Positions 57,070 to 64,000 of a DNA stretch of 64,000 bases are shown one piece after another; the stretch's first letter is position 1; the number at the start of each line of letters is the position of its first letter. This DNA comes from Heliocidaris erythrogramma. Taxonomy: Eukaryota > Echinodermata > Echinoidea > Camarodonta > Echinometridae. Made by a program: the position numbers and the translations under genes. Where the stretch lies: contig CM046862.1 in assembly GCA_025617745.1 (NCBI GenBank), forward strand, positions 55,711,946-55,775,945, given 5' to 3'. The notes under the pieces are model-generated. The model worked only from the letters and a program-made list of their open reading frames with translations, did not search any database and was not told the origin of the DNA.

Positions 57070-57107
57070 TCTGTGCCCCCTCTTTTACAAAATCCTGGAT
57101 CCGCCCC
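57070..57107 (-). repeat. Fragment of a GGATCCAGG-type element
   Basis: CCTGGATCCGCCCCTGG preceded by TTTACAAAAT is the right end of this family; the rest is missing. Confidence 0.6.
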
Positions 57108-57440
57108 TGGTACCAATGACCTTTATCTGGAACATGCTCAGATTGTATCTACGGACTGGCATATATTGATGCAATCAGAATGCTTGATATAGGTATGACT
57201 TTCATCTGAAAAATTAATGGTATTGACAAATTTTGTCTGTATATCTGAACACACGGTGTTATCATTCTTATATTACTATCATTATTATTATTTTCATTAT
57301 TTTTGTTCATAATATTATGATATATTATTAATATTTTCATTATTGTTATTACTACTATTATCATCACATCATCAACATTATTAACCAACATAAAAAAACA
57401 AAGAAGTGAGACATTGGACACCACTGGTATCTTTCTTTTT

Positions 57441-57690
57441 ATGTATTTTTTTAATAATTAACAATAGAAATAAAAGTGTAAACTTAAAAAAGAAAATCCC
57501 AGTACATGTATATAATTTGTGGTTCTAGGACAATTACCCCCTGGGCAATTACCCCCCGGAAAATAACCTTTTTTATGTATTTTTTTTTTATAATTAACAA
57601 TAGAAATAAAAGTGGAAACTTAAAAAAGAAAATCCCAGTATATAATTTGTGGTTCTAGGACAATTACCCCCTGGGCAATTACCCCCGGAA
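57441..57690 (+). repeat. Direct ~118-bp duplication
   Basis: AATTAACAATAGAAATAAAA and TTGTGGTTCTAGGACAATTA occur twice with the same order and about 95% identity (about 57455-57558 and 57593-57690). The duplication includes the first bases of the GGACAATTACC array. Confidence 0.8.
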
Positions 57691-58907
57691 AATAACCCCC
57701 ACGGACAATCACCCCCGAGGACAATTACCCCCTGGAAAATTACCCCCCCCCCCCTGCAACTACCTCCAGAAAGGAAGTCACTAAATTTTTTAAAATGATA
57801 TTTCTTCCTGAAATTACATGCTCTAACCGTTTTTTGATAATTGTTTTTCACAAAATCGGCGTTTTTAGAGAAAGTTTCATGTAACTTAAAGTCATCTTCC
57901 TGCACGCCGATTGAAAATCTTGCTCAAGAGCTACAAAATCAAATGAAACTAATGTACCAGAAAGCAGATTATTAACTTTATTTTTAAGCACCGTGCATAC
58001 AAATAAGTCTTGAAGGTAAATTTCATTCTGAAATAATTACTGAACCAGAAAGCATAATATCTTACTTCGATATGAAATGGATCATGAGATAGATCATGAA
58101 ATAGATCTTGCAAACTTTTTAGAATGGGGGAGGTAGCCCCATCGATAACAGACATCCTTGCTTTAATCCTCGATGAATTTACAGTTTATTTGTTGTTATG
58201 ATTATGTCATTACGCACTTTCATATTCATATGTTATATATTTCCTTCTTATTTTCCTTCTTATATTTATTACACAAGCTCTGCTTCTCCGTCGATCCTTC
58301 AATTTTTACGGTTTACAGCAAATAATTCGATACATTCCTCCTTAGTTGAAATGATGATTTGCAAAATGCATTAAAGTAATGTCACCGAGTTCTGTGATTA
58401 TTTGTCATAATTTTTGAAATATTGATTGTTCTGTTATAAGTGAAAATAAAACTGAACACTGTTTAATATGCTGTTATAAAGTTATCCACTTTTAAGCGGA
58501 ATATTGTTGGTGATTGGCAACTAAATTAACATGGAGTGTGATAGATAATGTGAATAGTTCGTCCTTGTTATTTTATCTTCGAAACATTTTTAATTTCATT
58601 ACTTCTTTAATTAAAAGTATGGTGACAGAGATTTTCACCACATTGACATTTATTAGTCAAGCGTAAGCACAACACATCAACCTTTTAAAACAGTTAAAGT
58701 AGTAGTCCTTTGCTTCGAGAATTCATGAAAAGTCAAACTTCTACATGTATAAGGTCAGGGGGTCAGTAATTTTATGGGGGAATTATCCGAGGCGGTCATT
58801 ATTGCCCTCGGGGTGGTTATCCTTGGGGGTAAATTTCCGGGCTAATTGTCCTGGGGGTGGTTGTCCTCGGGGGGTAATTCCGGGGGGGGGGGGGGGTAAT
58901 TGTCCTC
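57528..58907. mobile_element. 1.4-kb element bounded by inverted GGACAATTACCCC repeats
   Basis: The left side (57528-57755) is an array of ~16-bp units RGRMAATTACCCCC; the right side (58771-58907) has the inverse, GGGGGTAATTGTCC and GGGGGTGGTTGTCC. The AT-rich interior has no gene. No target duplication was found, so the boundaries are approximate. Confidence 0.6.
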
Positions 58908-59367
58908 TTGGGTGGTTCACACATACACCACACCCTCACAAACACACACCCACACACAGACATAATGGACATGAAATTACAATACAAACCTGAAAAGGGG
59001 GAAATTAAAGTATTATAGGTTTGTCTGTATATGGATCCTACATGTGCTATCGGAGGATCCATGGTCTGTGGACAGAATTGGATGAAGAAATCAGAACGAT
59101 GAGAAATAAGAAAGAGGGGGGGGGGGGGGGGACAGTAGGCCCATTCCTTTGGTTTGTATGTCCATGCTTTTCTTCTGTCTCCTTTGTTTTTTCAACCCCA
59201 CCCTCTCCTTTTCTCTCAGTTTCTCCATTTTACCTTTATAACTTTCATTAACTTCTTCCTGTGGTGAGACAAACAAAACAGTGACTGTCAAGTAAGTACA
59301 ATTTTATTTTCATTTTCTTGTTTTTTTTTAATGCAAAATAACGCGAAACCTAACTGATTCATACGAC

Positions 59368-59695
59368 TTTTTCCCCCACGAACTTTTGTCACTATCGTCC
59401 TTGACGCATGCGCAACTTTGAAATAGCCCTACAATGCTTGGAGTTGGATGGGGTTTCAAAGTTTCATCCTACTTTTAGTAATAAAGACGTTATTTTTGTT
59501 ATGTCCAAACTGAGAATCCAACCCACATACCTCTGGTTAAATGTCCGAGGGCTAACGCATTTCGCCACAGCAAGACGCTGGGAGCAACTGTTATTAAATC
59601 GCTTACGGAATTACGCGAAATTTATTTAGATCGGAAAGGACCAGGTGCGCATGCGCCAGGGAGGACGGGGACAAAAAGTTCGTGGGGGAAAAAAA
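59368..59695. mobile_element. MITE with CCCCCACGAACTTTT ends
   Basis: TTTTTCCCCCACGAACTTTT at the left and AAAAGTTCGTGGGGGAAAAA at the right, extended inward by CGTCCTTGACGCATGCGC against GCGCATGCGCCAGGGAGGACG. Inside, on the minus strand at about 59510-59575, is a tRNA-like stretch with GCTGTGGCGAAATGCGTTAG and GGGTTGGATTC. No target duplication was resolved. Confidence 0.7.
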
Positions 59696-60029
59696 AATTA
59701 GCGGCCCGGCGCCGATAGCCTTTCTGTTTACCGACGCGACTTACGCGACCCGGTAAGCATCAAAGAAAATGATAACGTGAAATTCGTGTTTCATAACACC
59801 GAACTCTAACGTTATCTTTGCCTATTGACATTACTCAATTTGAAGGAACGATCGATAACAATTTTTCGGGGGGGGGGGGGGGGGCTAGGCCTAACTTACA
59901 GATGGAATATGTAACCCTGTACCTAACTTGGATCAAACAAAAACTAGGCATACTCGTGATAGGCCTCGCTCAAAAAAAATGTATAAGACTGCTAACTTCC
60001 CTAACCCTAACCTTAACCCTTATCCTCAT

Positions 60030-60405
60030 TGACGTATCCAGGGGGCACTTCCGACCCGTGCCTCCCCCCCCCTTTTGAAGAAAGGTATGCATTTTGACCA
60101 TAGACGATCCGTCATTTTCTCGATTGTGCCCCCCCCCCCCCCTTTTTAGTTTTAGAATGGAAGATTTTTTTTTTTGTTGCTTGTCAGGCCGGGAATTATG
60201 AAGGGAAACTGGACCCCATAACCACCCCCCTCCCCCCACTGAGCGAATTGGTGAGACTTGAAGGTCTGGCGAATTTTTTGGGGACCCCCCTCTGAGCGAC
60301 TTTTCAAGAAGCTGACGAGACCAAAAAATACGGGTCTACCTTTTCCAAAACTTGACAAACCTTCATTTGTGTGCCCCCTCTTTTACTCAATCCTGGATCC
60401 GCCCC
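60030..60405. mobile_element. GGATCCAGG-type MITE, long copy
   Basis: Left GACGTATCCAGGGGGCACTT, right TCAATCCTGGATCCGCCCC. The interior matches the complement of 9842-10158 (GACCAAAAAATACGGGTC, CTTGACAAACCTTCATTTGT). Weakened left terminus. Non-coding. Confidence 0.75.
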
Positions 60406-60672
60406 GGCTTACCCGAACCCTAGTAGTAGTCTACTTAGGATGAAGTTAGAAGTCTCAAATTATTTGTAATATACATAATCACGATTTTGACCCAAAACTA
60501 TATAGTGAAAAAGTCCTACACGTCAATATTCCCTCTATAGTTTGTTAATTTCTCATAATTTCATAAATGAAGAAAAATGGCTTACCTTATAATTATTTTT
60601 TTAAATATACACAAGCTGTCGGGGCTTAAGATCTTGGTAAATTAATCAAAAGATCAAACGCTGACATGGCTT

Positions 60673-61017
60673 GTGCAATGGGTATTGTGTGTCTGGACGC
60701 TCAGTTCAAACGGACATTTTTTTTTCAACAAACATGCATCAATAACACAAAATTTTGTTAAAGGTTTTGATATGCTAAGAAAATGTTTTCTTCTTCTTAT
60801 GGTTATATCTGCGGCAGAAAAAATCTGCTTCCTTCAAGTTCAAGATGGAAGATTCATGCAAACTATTATTGTGTCGTACGCAGCCTACATCCTTACATAC
60901 GTGCTATTTACAGTTTATAAATTTTTAGGACGGGCGCCGGTGTCCGAAACATCATATTTTGCTCTGGGTTTTCTCAAAGAGTATGCATCAAATTCACAAG
61001 GTGTTTGTGCTTTGTAG
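60673..61017 (+). CDS. Unrecognised 114-codon open frame, doubtful
   Basis: The predicted protein starts MQWVLCVWTLSSNG and has two hydrophobic stretches, around residues 38-53 (CFLLLMVISAAEK) and 65-83 (TIIVSYAAYILTYVLFTVY), so it could be a small membrane protein. No family is recognised and no promoter, splice site or codon-bias signal supports it. It may be a chance frame or a decayed exon. Confidence 0.15.
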   Translation: MQWVLCVWTLSSNGHFFFNKHASITQNFVKGFDMLRKCFLLLMVISAAEKICFLQVQDGRFMQTIIVSYAAYILTYVLFTVYKFLGRAPVSETSYFALGFLKEYASNSQGVCAL

Positions 61018-61671
61018 CAGTGTCCGACATTACATTCAAACAATTGAAATATTGCTTGTAAAGTTCTTGAAATTGCCGTCTTGTCGGGACATGGCTACAT
61101 CATCTAAAAATGAATGAAAAAAAATCACTGTGATTTAATCAACATCAATGCTAGTCTTACATTAATTTAAAATAATTCATGAAGAATTCCTTTAAAATAC
61201 TGAAATTGTCTTCTCCAGACAAACAATGACGATAGACTATTTTCCCCGGCCCCGGCCCGTAAATCATAAACGCTATACTTGAATTAGGCTGCATGCACTG
61301 CATGCACAAAAGGAAAAATGTATATTGCGTAGGATATGGATTGCCACATATTTATTGTGTATTATAACGTACAGTGCATATCATGCGCATGCATAGCATG
61401 CATTCTATAATTATGCATATTTGTAACTCACATATGCGCGTACCGTCATCGTCATAGCGACGTGTAAACAGTGTTTGTGTATTGTTTTCGCACAGCTAGC
61501 TTGCTTGGCATGGCGCATGGCATGCTCAATGACAATGTGATTTTCATTACTCATCTTTAATACACACATACACATTTCGAGTCCCCGGTCGTACGTCACC
61601 GACAGTTTATAGTTGTGATCAACGCGCCTATTATCGGAAGTCACACACAAACACACACACAACCACCCATA
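61018..61671. other. Spacer, no gene seen
   Basis: AT-rich with GCATGC-rich patches near 61290-61400 and an ACAC repeat at about 61643-61665. No feature was supported. Confidence 0.5.
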
Positions 61672-61829
61672 CGAATCCAGGATTTTGTGAAAGGGGGGGG
61701 GGGGCACAGAAATGCATGTCTGTCAGGGCGGATCCAGGATTTTGTGAAAGGGGGGGGGGCACAGAAATGCAGGTCTGTCAGGGGTGGATCCAGGATTTTG
61801 TGAAGGGGGGGGGGGGGACAGAAATGCAA
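61672..61829 (+). repeat. Three tandem heads of the GGATCCAGG family, ~55-bp period
   Basis: ATCCAGGATTTTGTGAA, a G run, then CACAGAAATGCATGTCTGTC, repeated at 61672, 61729 and 61782. Only the left-terminal ~55 bases of the element have been amplified. Confidence 0.85.
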
Positions 61830-61869
61830 CGCGACTACCCACCCTTTCGGACTAAGCCCATCACATCAC

Positions 61870-62860
61870 ATCATCGTAGCATCATTGCATCATTGCATCA
61901 TTTTCATATGATTATTATGATCATAATCATCATCATCATCATCACATCATTTATATGTTTATAACCATATGGTCGAAACAGTGATCATCATCAATATCAT
62001 CTTTCATCAAACTCATTCATCATAATATATCGTCAAGCCAACTTTTTTTCCCTGTCCGACCGTATAAACTTCATCCTTTAACTCACATTGGTCATCATCA
62101 TTACGGTCATTAACTCATATAATCATATCAATTCGTCATGATCGCTATGATTATACCATGACATCGTCATAGCATCATTATATTATCATTATCATCATCA
62201 TAATCATCATCTTATCATTATCTTGATAATCATATCGTCAAAACAATTATCGTCCTAATCATCTGCATCAAAGTCATCATTCATAAAAAAAATATTAAGC
62301 CAAAATTTTCTTCCCTGGGGAGCGTTTCATCAAGTGTTTTGTCAGTGATTTTTACCGACAACTGTTATAAGCTACTGAAATCCTTGCATCTGATTGGCTG
62401 AGAGCAAATTTGTCGGTACAAATCACCGACAAAACGCTTGATGAAATGCTCCCCTGGTTTCCTCCCTGTCCGACCGTAACTTTATCCTTTAACACACATG
62501 CATGACATGATCATCATATCGTCATTTATTCATATAATCATTATATCATCTTGATAATCATGTCGTCAAAACAATTATCGTCATCAATATCTTCATCAAA
62601 CTCATATCATTCATCAAAAAATATCAAGTCAACATTTTCTTCCCTGTCCGACCGTAACTTCATCCTTTAACGCACATGATTATCATCATTATGGTCATAT
62701 AATCATATCAATTCATCAAGATCATCATAATTATATCATCATGACGTCATCATACCATCATAATCATCATCAACATATTATCATTATCTTGATAATCACA
62801 TCGTCAAAACAATTATTCTTTTTTGATGAATGATTCATTCACCAAAAATATCAGCCAACA
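61870..62860 (+). repeat. ATC-rich tandem region, ~200-300-bp units
   Basis: CCCTGTCCGACCGTAA followed by TTCATCCTTTAAC recurs near 62050, 62468 and 62643, with ATC-rich DNA and TCGTCAAAACAATTATCGTC between. The second unit is interrupted by the CCWGG MITE at 62319-62452. Confidence 0.75.
62319..62452. mobile_element. CCWGG-type MITE, copy 3 (134 bp, inverted)
   Basis: Termini GGAGCGTTTCATCAAG and CTTGATGAAATGCTCC, with CCTGG outside both ends (62314-62318 and 62453-62457). Body is the complement of 47025-47159. Uninterrupted sister units read TTCTTCCCTGTCCGACC here. Confidence 0.83.
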
Positions 62861-63291
62861 TTTTCTTTCTGCTATGCGGTTCCGGTTCCCGGTTCCCTTC
62901 TGAAATTTGATCTGTTTATACTTGGCGCCTTTCGCCCATAATGCCGCCGCTTTGTGAAAGAACAAAAAAAAAAGCACAAACCTTCATGGTCTGGCTTGCA
63001 TATTTTTGCGCGTGTCAAGACTTGTGATTTACATTTAAATGAGGTCACAAACCCAATTTTATGAATGGAAGTGTTGATCGCGTGCACTCTAAACATTCTT
63101 TTCTTCCCACTGCCTTGTTTTTCACTTTCGCATGAATAACGAAGGATCATTGTGGATATATCGCGCATGTACTCTAAATCTGATTTCTTGTTACTTCTTT
63201 GCTAAAGTTTTTTCTGGAAATTGTTTTCGATCCCGGCGCTAGCTACGCAACGTACATCTCCGCGCATGATGAGCAGGCACACACAGCCACT

Positions 63292-63490
63292 CTGCGCTGC
63301 GGCGCGCCTCGTCGGGACGATCAGCAGGAGGACGCGGCGCGCCGATCTATGAAATAATATTTTCCCCACTCTATTCATGAAAGAGGAAAATATGAGACAG
63401 CGGCGTCCAGCGGCGCGGACGATCGGCGTGCCGCAAAACTAGCGGCGCGCTGCAGCGGGGCGCTAGTGATAATAAATTTCCCTTCCCTTA
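63292..63490 (-). repeat. GC-rich dispersed repeat, inverted partner of 50341-50545
   Basis: Reads GGCGCGCCGATCTATGAAAT and GCGCTGCAGCGGGGCGCTAG, ending AATAAATTTCCCTTCCCTTA. Confidence 0.7.
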
Positions 63491-64000
63491 ACCCGCTTGA
63501 TGTACGTAGGTTGCCCGTGGATCTGTGGCTATGCGTCAGAAACGTGTGTCATCTGCGGGCATTCTACGAGCATAGTACGGGTGTTTTACTGGCAAGGAAC
63601 GGTGTCGATACTGCCAACATCCGTGTAGCTGATCAGCTCTGTGGGCGTGGAGCGAGTTATACGAGCAAATTGCGTGCATGTTGAGGGCAGTTACTGCCTT
63701 TCTGCTGGTTAGTTGAGGGTCCGATGCGGCCACGAGGCATCTCTATTTCTTCTACTTCTAGTTCTGTTTCTAGACTACTCGGAGAAATGATGGTTTCTCC
63801 ATCCATTCGCAACTCGCAGGCAACTCCCACGCAGGTAACACGCAGTTGTGACGCAGAAACCTTGCAGCGCCTGTATGTCGCCCGTAATTAGCACGGATCA
63901 CTTTCAAAGCTCTCGCGCGCCACCCACACGAATCAGCCGCAGGTCACACAGACTACACGCAAGTAAAACATAAGTAGCACGCGTCCAGCAGGTTAGACGC
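63491..64000. other. Right-edge spacer, no gene seen
   Basis: GC-balanced DNA with repeated short phrases such as CACGCAG and CGCAGGTAACACGC near 63800-63860. No coding sequence, including no RPL12 exon 4, was recognised. Confidence 0.45.

Noticed and set aside
1-64000. Retroviral, LTR-type or Polinton-like element
   Set aside because: I found no reverse transcriptase, integrase, capsid or polymerase motif and no paired long terminal repeats. The large inverted structures are explained by DNA transposons.

Overview
The window reads as non-coding, repeat-rich animal DNA, most likely from an echinoderm such as a sea urchin. The grounds are one intron-bearing animal ribosomal-protein gene, no bacterial-style gene packing, very many short inverted-repeat transposons, long G/C homopolymers tied to a GGATCCAGG repeat, tRNA-derived SINEs and a THAP-type Kolobok element. 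The species call is inference; no sequence here names the species. One 500-base N block (5645-6144) is an assembly gap.

Only one host gene can be supported: RPL12 (large-subunit protein uL11), plus strand. Exon 1 (40604-40640), exon 2 (46173-46246) and exon 3 (48556-48736) give residues 1-97 of the usual ~165. The remaining exons are not in the window, so intron 3 exceeds 15 kb. A polypurine GAA tract lies just upstream of its promoter region.

Layout. 1-1.1 kb: a T-rich tandem repeat, then a striking palindromic minisatellite. 3.9-5.6 kb: a TA-flanked, almost fully palindromic element. 6.1-7.1 kb: a ~190-bp satellite at the gap, then a SINE with a 13-bp target duplication. 8.5-10.2 kb: inverted-repeat elements. 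11.4-14.4 kb: a Kolobok derivative with a broken THAP domain and two hairpin micro-elements, then a SINE split by a TTAA element. 14.4-20.7 kb: AT-rich spacer and several inverted-repeat elements. 20.7-31.6 kb: a diverged tandem array of 1.5-2 kb units, with the second Kolobok copy and other elements inserted; sister units preserve the empty sites. 31.6-40 kb: more inverted-repeat elements, including a nested pair at 36.0-39.9 kb. 40.1-50 kb: RPL12 with introns full of transposons. 50.3-52.1 kb: a GC-rich repeat and two foldback elements with 9-bp target duplications. 52.8-56.9 kb: a 4.1-kb element with inverted minisatellite arms and an exact 8-bp target duplication. 57-64 kb: another inverted-minisatellite element, GGATCCAGG elements, an ATC-rich tandem region and the partner of the GC-rich repeat.

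The main story is transposon biology. Several families can be separated by their target-site duplications: TTAA (Kolobok-like), TA (Tc1/mariner-like), TTA (Harbinger-like), CCWGG (5 bp), 8 bp (hAT-like) and 9 bp (Mutator-like). No intact transposase and no retroviral or LTR-type coding region was recognised.
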